In this document: positions 1 to 8,775 of the stretch, one piece after another
Numbering within the stretch: position 1 is the stretch's first letter
How the letters are laid out: each line of letters begins with the position of its first letter
NCBI RefSeq assembly: GCF_001548375.1
Contig: NZ_AP017295.1
Span: 1,178,001-1,242,000 of the forward strand
DNA length: 64,000 bases
Source: Nostoc sp. NIES-3756
GTDB lineage: Bacteria > Cyanobacteriota > Cyanobacteriia > Cyanobacteriales > Nostocaceae
Reading direction: 5' to 3'
Notes under the pieces: model-generated
Seen by the model: only the letters and a program-made list of their open reading frames with translations
The model's database searches: none
Told to the model about the DNA's origin: nothing
Position numbers and translations under genes: made by a program

Positions 1-1759
1 CAGGTTCTAACTTATCTCGCCAGTACTTAATGTTAGGTAACTTTTCGGGATGGTTTTTGTATTCTAAAACTTTATCCCATTGACCATCTTCTAAAGCTTT
101 GTTGATGTCATTAAATAAAGCATCAGCTTTTTGCCAATCTTGCTGCCACTGGTTAATCATGGTGGCTGTTTCTTTAATGCCAGCAGAAGCATTGGCTGGG
201 ATTGATCTTAACATAGCGATCGCACCCACTAAATCCCCTGAATCATACTTCTGCCTGGCTTGGGCGATAATTTTGCCAGTGTCTACCGGGGGTTGTGCTT
301 GTTCGGTTGGCTGAGTATCTGGTTCTGGTGCTGGATTAATAAAGGTTTCCGACCGTGGTTTGGTTTGGGGTTTTGGTCTGGCGGCAATTAGGGTACTATC
401 ATCTACTGTTTTAATAGCAATTTCGCGATCGCGTAGGCAAGCTGGCCACTGTGCTTTATTCAAAATCACATCTGAGTGAGCCCAAGCCAAACGACCAGAT
501 TTAAGCTTTATTTCTACCCAACCTCGTTTTGTACGTTTACCTGTAACCTCATAGTTAGTGTTGACACCAACTGTTTGTAAAACAGTATCAGTATTAATTG
601 AACTAGGTTCAGAACGAATATTAGAATTACCAGCTACCACAGCCAAGCATTTATCACTTGTGTCATCATTACTGAACACATTAGCAGCAAAATTTTTCAC
701 ATTAGGATATAAGTTAGCCACTAAAGCCGCAGCACCACCTGCTAATACAATGCCTATTAACAAGGGTAAGGGATCAGACTTATTAGAGTCTTGGCGTGCA
801 GGTTGACTAACAACTTTGTGTGCTGGTGCAACGGCTACAGTTTGCTGACGAGATACAGGAGATGATGGTTTAGCTTGTTGATAGGTGGGATGATTGAAAG
901 ATTTGGCGGATGTGGATGAAACAACTACAGGGACGGGATTAATAGCATTTTGTAAGCCTTGTAATGCTTCCGTGGCAGTTTGGTAACGGTCTTTAAAGTG
1001 ATAGCGCACCATTTTATTTAACACTGCTGCTAGGCGCTCATTCACATTTACTAAATGCCGCCAAATGAGTTCACCTGTCTGGGGGTCTTCTTGTAACTCT
1101 GTGGGTGATATACCTGTTAAAGCTTGAATGGCGATAATTCCCAAAGCATAAATATCGCTATTAGCACGGGGTTTACCTTGTCCTTGTTCTGTAGCCATAT
1201 AACCAGGAGTCCCAATCACTACCGTAGCAGCCGATTGACCACCTACTGTCACCATTTGGGTACGCAATTGTTTCACCGCCCCAAAGTCTACCAAAACTAA
1301 TTTATTGTCAGTAGTACGACGGATAATGTTATCTGGTTTGATGTCGCGGTGAATCACACCTTGGTTATGAACAAACTCTAAAATACTTAATACTTCTTGT
1401 AATAAATGAATTACCTGGCTTTCAGTCCAACGATTACCAGGGATGAGTTCTTCTGTCAGGGTATGTCCGTCAATAAACTCTTGTACTAGGTAAAACTCTT
1501 GATTTTCGTCGAAATATGCAAGTAATCTGGGTATTTGGTCATGATGACCCAACTTTTCTAAAGTTTCGGCTTCGCTGTGAAAGAGGCGTTTGGCTGTTTC
1601 AAAAACTCTGGGATCAGAAGTGGCGGGTTGGAGGTGCTTGACTACACAAGTAGGATTGCCAGGCCGTCGAGTATCTTCGGCAATATAGGTTTGTCCGAAT
1701 CCTCCCGTAGCCAGGACTCTAATTACTTGGTATCGGTGATCTAATAGCTTGCCAATCAT
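1..1759 (-). CDS. Serine/threonine protein kinase with SH3-like domain (3' end outside window)
   Basis: This gene runs off the left edge of the window, so about 586 codons of it are visible. The start is ATG at 1759 behind a strong GGGGAGG ribosome site. The N-terminal 270 residues form a complete Hanks-type kinase: glycine-rich loop near residues 18-23, lysine K41, HRD at 137-139 and DFG at 158-160. A transmembrane segment near residue 310 is followed by an SH3-like domain (about 340-405), a proline-rich linker and the beginning of an alpha-helical, TPR-like region. This build is common among cyanobacterial membrane kinases, which sense through the part beyond the membrane and phosphorylate Ser/Thr on target proteins. 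The target is unknown. It lies far from the second kinase near 47 kb and nothing links the two. Confidence 0.93.
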   Translation of the reverse strand, partial: MIGKLLDHRYQVIRVLATGGFGQTYIAEDTRRPGNPTCVVKHLQPATSDPRVFETAKRLFHSEAETLEKLGHHDQIPRLLAYFDENQEFYLVQEFIDGHTLTEELIPGNRWTESQVIHLLQEVLSILEFVHNQGVIHRDIKPDNIIRRTTDNKLVLVDFGAVKQLRTQMVTVGGQSAATVVIGTPGYMATEQGQGKPRANSDIYALGIIAIQALTGISPTELQEDPQTGELIWRHLVNVNERLAAVLNKMVRYHFKDRYQTATEALQGLQNAINPVPVVVSSTSAKSFNHPTYQQAKPSSPVSRQQTVAVAPAHKVVSQPARQDSNKSDPLPLLIGIVLAGGAAALVANLYPNVKNFAANVFSNDDTSDKCLAVVAGNSNIRSEPSSINTDTVLQTVGVNTNYEVTGKRTKRGWVEIKLKSGRLAWAHSDVILNKAQWPACLRDREIAIKTVDDSTLIAARPKPQTKPRSETFINPAPEPDTQPTEQAQPPVDTGKIIAQARQKYDSGDLVGAIAMLRSIPANASAGIKETATMINQWQQDWQKADALFNDINKALEDGQWDKVLEYKNHPEKLPNIKYWRDKLEP

Positions 1760-1919
1760 ATTGCCTCCCCAGAATTATTACCGAAAATCTCCCGATAGTA
1801 ATAAATATCTCCAATTTTTTTTACGGGAAATCCGTTATCTTGATAAAAGATTTGTACTAAATAAGCAATCTTTTTAATATACACAGACTGTAAATTTTTC
1901 TTTTAGTGCCTTTTTACCA

Positions 1920-2408
1920 ATGCCACCTAGAATAACAAACCAAGTTACATGGCAGCAGGCCGAACTCCTCATGCAGCCTGCTTTTATTCGTGTTATTGAT
2001 AATCTCCGCAAGCAGTTGGATGAATCTGCTTGGAAAGGAACTTACCAAGATGTACTGATTTGGCCGCCTAACACCACTGACGAGACAAAAGCTTTGGTGA
2101 CGCAGTTATTGCAAGAAATGGAGTCTGCAACCTTAGAACAAGCTGACGCAGTTAGAGAGAGGTTAGCACAATTGCCAATGCCCCACCCAGGATATCATTT
2201 ATGTTTGCAACGTCAAGACCAAAGTGTCAGTATTGATCTGTGGGAAATATGTTATCAGGTATGTTTTATTGATTACACTCCTGAGAGTGAGGTAGTTGAT
2301 ATTGATACTAGCTTAATTGATGATGCAGGTGAAGTTGATTGGCAACGTTTGGAAGATAAGACGAAGGAATTAGTTGACCAAGTGTTTGCTAGCTTACCAG
2401 AAGGTTAA
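1920..2408 (+). CDS. Conserved-looking hypothetical protein, 162 aa, acidic
   Basis: A soluble acidic protein of 162 residues with no signal peptide or membrane segment. It has no motif that I can tie to a named family. The middle part has a helical character with many Glu/Gln residues, and the C-terminal half carries an acidic stretch (EVVDIDTSLIDD). The ATG at 1920 starts 160 bp from the divergent kinase gene, so both may share the intergenic promoter region. A hairpin terminator follows about 115 bp after the stop. Codon use and the clean Asp/Glu-rich composition argue that it is real. Function unknown. Confidence 0.75.
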   Translation: MPPRITNQVTWQQAELLMQPAFIRVIDNLRKQLDESAWKGTYQDVLIWPPNTTDETKALVTQLLQEMESATLEQADAVRERLAQLPMPHPGYHLCLQRQDQSVSIDLWEICYQVCFIDYTPESEVVDIDTSLIDDAGEVDWQRLEDKTKELVDQVFASLPEG

Positions 2409-2522
2409 ATTGCGACGATGCTCCGCCCCACCGTAGGCGATCGCGCTTGCTAATTGATTTCAGGCTTGAGTAATTCGATTTTTCTTTGAAACAAGTAAAT
2501 CTATGGGAATTAATTTTTAATT

Positions 2523-2552
2523 AAAAAGACGTAATATTACTTACGTCTTTTT
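2523..2552. terminator. Bidirectional intrinsic terminator hairpin
   Basis: A perfect 12-bp stem (AAAAAGACGTAA / TTACGTCTTTTT) closes a 6-nt loop. It ends in a T-run when read on either strand. It sits between the rightward gene ending at 2408 and a small leftward reading frame ending at 2582, as expected for a shared terminator of convergent genes. Confidence 0.75.
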
Positions 2553-2581
2553 TAAAACTTAAATACATTTAATTTAAAAAT

Positions 2582-2695
2582 TTATTGATCTGTTTTTTTA
2601 GGTTTGCCATTATTTAATGGTCTTTTTCTAGCTGGATTAACTGAATTAAGATTTTTATTAGATGGTTGGTTGGAATTAGGTTGTTGGCTAGCCAT
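2582..2695 (-). CDS. Possible small protein, 37 aa, Asn/Pro/Lys-rich
   Basis: An ATG-initiated frame at 2695 gives a 37-residue basic, probably disordered peptide that begins MASQQPNSNQ and ends KKTDQ. An AGGA lies about 10 nt upstream. The stop falls 30 bp before a terminator hairpin whose arms work in both directions. I do not recognise the peptide. The opposite strand has a longer frame that needs a TTG start and looks less natural. This is a candidate only; conservation in related genomes would decide. Confidence 0.35.
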   Translation of the reverse strand: MASQQPNSNQPSNKNLNSVNPARKRPLNNGKPKKTDQ

Positions 2696-2989
2696 ACAAT
2701 GCAATCCTGTAGTGCGTGATAATTGTAACTACATCCAGGATATGACTGTTTCCAGAAATCAGTCAATAACTTTACAGACTTCGCCATTTAATTTAGAGTA
2801 TCAACTAATCACAAAACGTAGATAAAGAAGGCTTTCAAAGCTATTCTCCGTTCCCCAGCATACATAGTCAATAAAATAGGAACGTAAATTTTATTACGCC
2901 CCTACATCCAAGGAAACCCATAAATTGTAGTTATTTTGTCTACTTAAAAAATGTAAGTGATTTTGTATTTTAAGTGAATTGTTGATTAA

Positions 2990-3021
2990 TGGTTGTGAAC
3001 CGATTGATTGGTTCACAACCA
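2990..3021. repeat. Perfect 12-bp inverted repeat
   Basis: Arms TGGTTGTGAACC and GGTTCACAACCA enclose an 8-nt loop. No T-run follows. The surrounding intergenic stretch 2696-3185 is AT-rich, and apart from this hairpin and the palindrome at 3162 I see nothing in it. Confidence 0.6.
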
Positions 3022-3161
3022 CTTACTCTAGACGAGTTTAAGGAAAACACTAATTGCTGATGAACTTATATAGCCAACTACAACGGCGTTACTTGCGATT
3101 CCGGAAATAAAAAAATTCTGTAGTGGTTTTCGTTATGTAGGCTATGGAATATTTTTTCACA

Positions 3162-3177
3162 GAGGGCTAAAGCCCTC
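3162..3177. repeat. Dispersed palindrome just downstream of hisA
   Basis: GAGGGCTAAAGCCCTC followed by ACTACTAACTAGG. It belongs to the same family as the AGTAAGGACTTTAGTCCT-type palindromes found at 20.7 and 52.9 kb in this window. It abuts the hisA stop codon and may act as its 3' hairpin. Confidence 0.55.
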
Positions 3178-3185
3178 ACTACTAA

Positions 3186-3959
3186 CTAGGCGAAGGAGGA
3201 GAAGTCTAAGTTAGGTGGGATATCTTGTATACGTCCTGGGCCGATCGCCTGCAAGGCTTCTTTTAAGCTAATATCACCAGTATATAAAGCTTTTCCTACA
3301 ATCACACCTTTGACACCTTGGGGTTCCAAAGCTAACAAACTTAATAAATCGGTGACGGAACTTACGCCACCAGATGCAATCACAGGAATGGAAATGGCGG
3401 CTGCTAGTTCTCGCAATGCATCTAAATTGGGGCCTTGTAGTGTTCCGTCACGGTGAATATCAGTGTAAATAATTGCTGCTGCACCTAGTTCTTGCATTTG
3501 TACGGCTAGTTGGGTGGCTAAAACTTCCGAGGTTTCCAGCCAACCGCGAGTAGCTACTAGTCCGTTACGGGCATCAATACCAATAATAATTTGTTCGGGG
3601 TATTGTTGACAGAGTTCTTGGACAAGGTGGGGTTGTTCTACAGCTACAGTCCCAAGAATTGCCCAACGTACACCCAAATTAAACACCTGTTCCACACTAG
3701 AGCGATCGCGCAATCCTCCACCTATTTCAATTGGGATTGAAATTGCTTGAGCGATCGCTTCAATCGCTGCTAAATTTACTACTTTACCTGCTTTTGCACC
3801 ATCTAAATCTACTATGTGCAGTCTTGTTGCACCTTGATCTACCCACTGTTGAGCAACATCAACAGGATTTTCACTAAAAACTTGTGATTGTGCATAATCA
3901 CCTTGATACAGTCGCACACAACGACCCTCGAGTAAATCAATTGCTGGAATTACGTCCAT
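3186..3959 (-). CDS. hisA: Phosphoribosylformimino-5-aminoimidazole carboxamide ribotide isomerase
   Basis: HisA catalyses the fourth step of histidine biosynthesis, the Amadori rearrangement of ProFAR to PRFAR in the cytoplasm. The 257-residue length is normal for the (beta/alpha)8 barrel family. The catalytic aspartates are in place: D8 in AIDL and D129 in IGIDARNG. The phosphate-binding loops GGGLRD (about 80-85) and ASGGVSS (near 196-202) are present, as is the TDIHRDGT segment. It stands alone rather than in a his operon, which is normal for cyanobacteria. A conserved palindrome lies directly behind its stop. Confidence 0.98.
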   Translation of the reverse strand: MDVIPAIDLLEGRCVRLYQGDYAQSQVFSENPVDVAQQWVDQGATRLHIVDLDGAKAGKVVNLAAIEAIAQAISIPIEIGGGLRDRSSVEQVFNLGVRWAILGTVAVEQPHLVQELCQQYPEQIIIGIDARNGLVATRGWLETSEVLATQLAVQMQELGAAAIIYTDIHRDGTLQGPNLDALRELAAAISIPVIASGGVSSVTDLLSLLALEPQGVKGVIVGKALYTGDISLKEALQAIGPGRIQDIPPNLDFSSFA

Positions 3960-4017
3960 GTAAATTACCCTGTATTAAATAAAAGAAAGAGTGGGGAGTG
4001 GGGGGAGATAAGGATTT

Positions 4018-4308
4018 TTAACTTTTCGCTTTTAATTGTCTGACGGCTTGCGCGAAACCCAGCACAACTAGGATATTAGAAAGCGTCAAAAAGACTTCTG
4101 CTCCACCGTGTAACCAATCTACATTTGCTAATGCTTCACCATAATGAACTTTGGCATAAATCCCGGCGGGAATAGTAACACCGACAAAAATGAGAGTACC
4201 GTAAAATCCATACAGTGATAAACGCGGCATTAGTTTACTGCGGTTGATAAACCACAAGAAACCCAAATAGGGAAATAAGGAAAGGGCAAATAGGGTTTCT
4301 TTAGACAT
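4018..4308 (-). CDS. Small membrane protein, DUF3593 family
   Basis: A 96-residue protein with about three hydrophobic helices (near residues 6-20, 34-50 and 70-88) and conserved HYGEA and DWLHGGAE segments. These fit the DUF3593 family of cyanobacteria and plastid-bearing eukaryotes, whose function is not established. It lies 100 bp behind another small membrane gene on the same strand, separated by short heptamer repeats. The two genes are often found as a pair and probably act together in a membrane. Confidence 0.85.
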   Translation of the reverse strand: MSKETLFALSLFPYLGFLWFINRSKLMPRLSLYGFYGTLIFVGVTIPAGIYAKVHYGEALANVDWLHGGAEVFLTLSNILVVLGFAQAVRQLKAKS

Positions 4309-4408
4309 AATTGCTTAATAATTGGTAATTGGTAATTGGTCAGTTGTGTTTTCTCCCTCATCTCCCCCCTCTCCCTCATCCCCCACATCCCCCACATCTT
4401 CCCCATCT

Positions 4409-4717
4409 CTAATCTCTAGCTTCTATTTTCGCAGAACGCCAAATCCATACTGCTGCTGCCCAAAGGGTAAAATTACCAACTAAAGTCATGGTAGCTTGCA
4501 GTGTAACTAACCATTCTAGAGCTTCGGAATTGTCGTAATAATGCCATGTACAAGCACACATGGCACTGACTAAGGCAGGTAACATTGCTAGGGACAATCC
4601 CCACCAGCTACGATTACCAGTGAGTTCGCCATAAGTCCAGATTAACCAGATAGCTGCTATCCACTCTATGACGCTAGAAACATGAATAATCCAAGTGGGA
4701 ATTGATAGAACGTGCAT
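4409..4717 (-). CDS. Small membrane protein, DUF2499 family
   Basis: A 102-residue protein with three hydrophobic helices and the features of DUF2499: an N-terminal SIPTWIIHVSSVIEW segment, MCACTWHYYDN in the middle and a short basic tail. The family is restricted to oxygenic phototrophs and has no proven role. The gene precedes the DUF3593 gene on the same strand. Its upstream region is filled by short tandem heptamers, so I cannot place a promoter. Confidence 0.87.
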   Translation of the reverse strand: MHVLSIPTWIIHVSSVIEWIAAIWLIWTYGELTGNRSWWGLSLAMLPALVSAMCACTWHYYDNSEALEWLVTLQATMTLVGNFTLWAAAVWIWRSAKIEARD

Positions 4718-4719
4718 AA

Positions 4720-4826
4720 TTGGTCATTGGTCATTGGTCATTGGTCATTAGTCATTAGTCCATAGTCAAAACTCATGACTTACCACTCAGTACTCAGCAC
4801 TCATGACTCAGCACTCAGCACTCCCC
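4720..4826. repeat. Short tandem heptamer repeats (STRR)
   Basis: Runs of TTGGTCA, TTAGTCA and CTCAGCA heptamers fill the gap between the DUF2499 gene and the divergent csaB-like gene. Such arrays are a hallmark of filamentous cyanobacterial genomes and have no known coding role. Similar short runs occur at 4320-4345, 8716-8742 and 20668-20690. Confidence 0.8.
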
Positions 4827-4937
4827 TCATCTTCCCATAGGTGAATTGATATTTTTTGCAATCTGACTGACATCTCGTCAACTGTGGAGAAAAAGTTGAT
4901 AATCTAAAATCCAACATCCAAGTTTTATATAAGAATA

Positions 4938-5975
4938 ATGCGAGCGTTATTATCTGGGTATTACGGTAAGGGAAATGGTGGTGATGAAGCTTTGTTGGCA
5001 ACGCTGCTGCAAATGTTACCATCTCATGTTAAGCCTGTGGTACTGTCTGGCAATCCAGAGGAAACTAGCGATCGCTATGGTGTAGAATCCCATAATCGCA
5101 TGGCTTTTTTGCCTGTACTACAAGCGTTGCGTTCTTGTGATGCGTTTATCTGGGGCGGAGGAAGTCTAATTCAGGATGTTACCAGCACCATTAGCCCTTT
5201 TTATTATGGGGGGTTGATGGGGTTGGCGCAGAGGATGGGTTTAAAAACTGTGGCTTGGGCGCAAGGTATCGGCCCTTTGGTACGTCCTCAGACTCGCTAC
5301 TTGGCAAGGCAAAATTTTACTGGTTGTACTAAGGTTAGTGTACGCGATCGCGCTAGTGCAGCGTTATTATCTGATTGGCAAGTTCCTCATATCCTTGCAC
5401 CTGATCCTGTGTGGGCGTTACAGGCTAAACCATTACAAGAACTTGCTGATTTACCTACACCTCGAATTGCTGTGACTTTAAGAAACCATCCTCAATTAAC
5501 AGCAACGCGGTTAGGTAATTTGACTCAAGCTTTGGTATCTCTGCAAAAAGCTACCCAAGCCTTTATTGTATTATTGCCATTTCAAAAAAGTGAAGATTTA
5601 CCCATAGCTGAGGCGATACAACCGCAGTTAAAGGATGTTAGCAAAATTTTGTGTTTAGAAGATCCGCAGATTTTAAAAGGGGTTTTTTGTGGTGTAGAGT
5701 TTGCGATCGGTATGAGGTTACACAGTTTAATTATGGCAGCTAGTGAGGGTTGTCGTTGTTTTGCCCTGAGTTATGACCCCAAGATAAATCGTTTGATGGA
5801 AGATTTGGCAATACCAGGGTGGGATTTAGCTAATATTCCAGATGATGCAGATGCGATCGCTCAAACTTGGTTAGAGTATTACACTCATGGTAAACCTTTA
5901 TCATCTGAGAAAATCCAATCTTTGGTTGATGGCGCTTTCATGCACCGAGAATTATTAAGGACAGCATTAAGCTAA
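4938..5975 (+). CDS. csaB: Polysaccharide pyruvyl transferase, CsaB-like
   Basis: The 345-residue protein matches the polysaccharide pyruvyl transferase family. It has an N-terminal GYYGKGNGGDEALL motif, the WGGGSLIQD loop near residues 72-80, and the C-terminal GMRLHSLIMAA motif near 260 with its conserved R and H. CsaB-type enzymes move pyruvate from phosphoenolpyruvate onto cell-wall or exopolysaccharide sugars. Members are usual in cyanobacteria, where they probably modify the cell envelope. The gene is monocistronic, convergent with the GT39-like gene downstream. The start ATG at 4938 gives a natural N terminus (MRALLSGYYG). Confidence 0.9.
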   Translation: MRALLSGYYGKGNGGDEALLATLLQMLPSHVKPVVLSGNPEETSDRYGVESHNRMAFLPVLQALRSCDAFIWGGGSLIQDVTSTISPFYYGGLMGLAQRMGLKTVAWAQGIGPLVRPQTRYLARQNFTGCTKVSVRDRASAALLSDWQVPHILAPDPVWALQAKPLQELADLPTPRIAVTLRNHPQLTATRLGNLTQALVSLQKATQAFIVLLPFQKSEDLPIAEAIQPQLKDVSKILCLEDPQILKGVFCGVEFAIGMRLHSLIMAASEGCRCFALSYDPKINRLMEDLAIPGWDLANIPDDADAIAQTWLEYYTHGKPLSSEKIQSLVDGAFMHRELLRTALS

Positions 5976-6168
5976 TTAGTTTATAGAATTTATACAGTCA
6001 ATTAAAATTAAGAAATTAAGTAAGAAAAAATCTTATAATTTAGGTCAAAGCCTTTATTTATTAAGGCTGACACCAGCCACTGTGGTGCAAATTGCGCGGT
6101 CGAAGATGCACGACGCTTTTGTTGGGTTATCACCTTTGACTATAGTAATGAGAGATAGATAAGTTTAT

Positions 6169-7707
6169 TTATTGCGGAGCAATTAAAGTAAAGCCTTCAG
6201 CCGTACCTAAAACCTTACTTTCAGCCCATTTTCTTTCGTGTAAAGTTGTATCATCTAGCAGTAAATAAAATTTCTTCGACCACATTAACTGTAAAATTGG
6301 CGTAGGGACAGGAATAATTTTGCAATCACAGTAAAATTCTAAACTAGGACGAACATTATGACGGTATCCTAATGAAGAGTAAATCGTTGTTTTAAGTGGA
6401 AGATAGGCACGAATTAATGCAGCAACTGGCTTAACTGCAAAGCTTTCGTTTAACTCCCACATCCATGTTCCCGAACTCATCAGCAATGCTAAACCTAAAT
6501 ATGTTCCACAAAATAATATTGTAATAAAGTGGTGACTCTGTTTTCTAACTAGCCATATTGCAATACTTATGGTTATGGTTGTAACTAGACTTATAATAAT
6601 TAAAATATATTGATATTTTGCAACAGTAACATAAAAATAACCTATTAAACTAGCGATAGCAGTAGTAACTAGTAATAGTATTAAAAGTTTTGGCTTGGAA
6701 ATACCATAATCCCAAATTCTACTTAATTCGACACCAATTGCTAGAGCTAAAAATGGATAGACAGGTATGACATACCACGGAAGTTTAGTTGGCATTAAAG
6801 AAATACTTAGTAAGTAAATAATTGTACTTATTAAAATTAAAGATCCCCATGTAGTATGACGTTTTTTCCAGGACAAATAGAAACCTTTTGGCCAAAATAA
6901 CAACCAAGGAAAACCATATTTTACTATTTCTATTAAATAGAACCAAAAATCCCCACTGTTCCCATCAACAGGCCTTACAAGGCGACTAAAAGCTTGATCA
7001 TGAAAATGCACCTGCAAAAAATGCTGGCCATAAAGTTGCCATTGAGCAGCATACCAAGCAATGGCAGGAGCATTTCCTAAAAACATTCCTATCCATAAAT
7101 AAGGGCTACGCAATAAAGCTAATTCTTTACATGTAAGGAGAAATAAGAAAACAATCCCTCCTAACAGTAAAACCGTCATTCCTTTTACTAAAATAATGAA
7201 CCCTAAACAAAATCCTATACCTAGAGCATATTGTCTGTTTTTACGTGCTTTCAAAAAACAAAAAAATAGTAGTAAAAAAAAGGTAGTAATAGTACCATCA
7301 AGCATTGCCAATCGCCCGTGGCGTACTACGGGTAACATTGTCATATAAACTAAAGCAGAAAATAAAGCTGGTAGACTTTGATTGAAAATTAAACAGCCTA
7401 CTAGATAAAGGACAGGAACACCTAGAGCCGTTAATACCGCACTAGGTAAGCGTGTTGTCCACTCATTTACCCCTCCTAATGAGTAAACCCAAGCAATTAA
7501 TAAGTGAATAAAAGGTGGCTTATTTTGATAGGGTACACCTCCTAAAGTTGGGTAAAGCCAATGCGTTGTACCGGGCGGTGCATTCCAAATCTCACGAGCC
7601 ACCTGTGCCACAACACCTTCATCCCAATCTCGCAAAGGAGAATTGCCTAAAAATATTAGCCATAAAATTAAAGATAAGACAAGTAATATTAAAACTTTTT
7701 TTTGCAT
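6169..7707 (-). CDS. Membrane glycosyltransferase, GT39/ArnT-like
   Basis: A 512-residue polytopic membrane protein. It has a first helix at residues 3-22, then an acidic loop DWDEG (27-31) that matches the catalytic first-loop Asp of the PMT/ArnT/GT39 fold, then about ten more membrane segments and a soluble C-terminal domain from about residue 420. Enzymes of this fold transfer a sugar from a polyprenyl-phosphate donor to a lipid or protein at the outer face of the inner membrane. The KLPWYVIPVYP motif in a later loop is typical. The acceptor cannot be told. It is alone on its strand and convergent with csaB. Confidence 0.88.
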   Translation of the reverse strand: MQKKVLILLVLSLILWLIFLGNSPLRDWDEGVVAQVAREIWNAPPGTTHWLYPTLGGVPYQNKPPFIHLLIAWVYSLGGVNEWTTRLPSAVLTALGVPVLYLVGCLIFNQSLPALFSALVYMTMLPVVRHGRLAMLDGTITTFFLLLFFCFLKARKNRQYALGIGFCLGFIILVKGMTVLLLGGIVFLFLLTCKELALLRSPYLWIGMFLGNAPAIAWYAAQWQLYGQHFLQVHFHDQAFSRLVRPVDGNSGDFWFYLIEIVKYGFPWLLFWPKGFYLSWKKRHTTWGSLILISTIIYLLSISLMPTKLPWYVIPVYPFLALAIGVELSRIWDYGISKPKLLILLLVTTAIASLIGYFYVTVAKYQYILIIISLVTTITISIAIWLVRKQSHHFITILFCGTYLGLALLMSSGTWMWELNESFAVKPVAALIRAYLPLKTTIYSSLGYRHNVRPSLEFYCDCKIIPVPTPILQLMWSKKFYLLLDDTTLHERKWAESKVLGTAEGFTLIAPQ

Positions 7708-7934
7708 TTTTAAAGAAAGTAGCGTTGCTAAATTTTATAAAACCTAGTTATTCTACCATTCTTATATTTATTTTTTGGGTTAACTCAAAGATATCAGTTA
7801 AATTCGACTAAATACTAATTGTTCAACAACAAATAGAATATCTGGCTAAGCTGTAACTAATTACCAACTAAATAGTTTGGTTTTTTAATATCAAGTCCTA
7901 TTTTATTGATACAGAGTATATTGTATTTTCTGCA

Positions 7935-8153
7935 TTAATTTATTTCTATTTTTTTCAAAGTTAAACAGGTTGCATCTGGTGCAACTTGTTTACTAAAATG
8001 GTAGCGTTTTTCGCTTGAATACAGTACAGGTTTATAGAGGGGAAGCATTGGTGTCAACTTAGCACCAAATAGGCATTTTGCTTTGACTTGTTTGTAGCAA
8101 CTTTTGTAAGAAACTTTAGGCTGAATTTTCTTACTTTGGGCAATGTCTGTCAT
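7935..8153 (-). CDS. Possible small basic hypothetical protein, 72 aa
   Basis: An ATG-started frame of 72 residues, lysine- and tyrosine-rich with four cysteines and no hydrophobic segment. I recognise no family. It sits in a 512-bp gap between two leftward genes; the rest of the gap (7708-7934) is AT-rich and I see nothing in it. No clear ribosome site precedes the ATG. It may be a real small protein or a chance frame. Confidence 0.35.
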   Translation of the reverse strand: MTDIAQSKKIQPKVSYKSCYKQVKAKCLFGAKLTPMLPLYKPVLYSSEKRYHFSKQVAPDATCLTLKKIEIN

Positions 8154-8219
8154 TTTTTACTATCTGGCTGGTAAAACAATCACAAATTACCCAATCTGGT
8201 TCAAAAAACATGATTGTAA

Positions 8220-8714
8220 TTACCAACCCCAACTACCAGGGATACCTTTAAACGGCCCTACAACATCGCTTGTTATCCAACCGCCGTAAAAATTACCCGG
8301 TTGTGGTTCTACTTTTTCCCCATTCACATAGCAAGCATCCATAAGATGAGCATAAAATGCTACATGATCTTTAATTGAGGCAAATTGTGATGTGGGGTTG
8401 GAGTAAAACCAAGCTGCATTTTGTACTTCTTTATCTTCTACCCGAATTGTGTAGTAACCAGCGCTTCCCTTCCACTCGCAAAAACTGGATTGTGGTGTCA
8501 GGAATAGGTATTCCATCTTGATATCTTCAGGGGGGAGGTAATAAGAGGGAGGATGGCTAGTTTCTAAAACCCGTTTAGCGTTTTGGGTATCGGCGATGAT
8601 TACCTCATTGAAAACTATTTGAATGTGTTTGTTGGTAGCTTCCAAGCGAGGGGGACGGGGATAGTCCCACACAGATTCTTGTCCCGGGTTAGGTTCGATG
8701 CGTTGTGGGTACAT
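8220..8714 (-). CDS. DUF427 domain protein
   Basis: A 164-residue cytoplasmic protein. I choose the ATG at 8714 (MYPQRIEP) because the five codons upstream lie in an AATTCAAAATTC repeat and encode nothing family-like. The body matches the DUF427 beta-tent fold: RPPRLEATN near the N terminus, YYLPPEDI, FCEWKGSAGYYTI and AAWFYSNP with the conserved aromatic residues. DUF427 proteins are widespread and of unknown function; some crystal structures suggest a small-molecule pocket. The gene follows the HlyD gene on the same strand by about 60 bp and could be read from the same transcript, but no functional link is visible. Confidence 0.9.
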   Translation of the reverse strand: MYPQRIEPNPGQESVWDYPRPPRLEATNKHIQIVFNEVIIADTQNAKRVLETSHPPSYYLPPEDIKMEYLFLTPQSSFCEWKGSAGYYTIRVEDKEVQNAAWFYSNPTSQFASIKDHVAFYAHLMDACYVNGEKVEPQPGNFYGGWITSDVVGPFKGIPGSWGW

Positions 8715-8775
8715 AAATTCAAAATTCAAAATTCAAAATTAAGTAGGTGGGCATTGCCCACCAAAACCATGATAC

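Noticed and set aside
2604..2825. 73-codon rightward frame
   Set aside because: Needs a TTG start, composition is unconvincing, and it overlaps a better small frame on the other strand.
7515..7811. 98-codon rightward frame
   Set aside because: Antisense to the start of the GT39-like gene, no ribosome site, no family.
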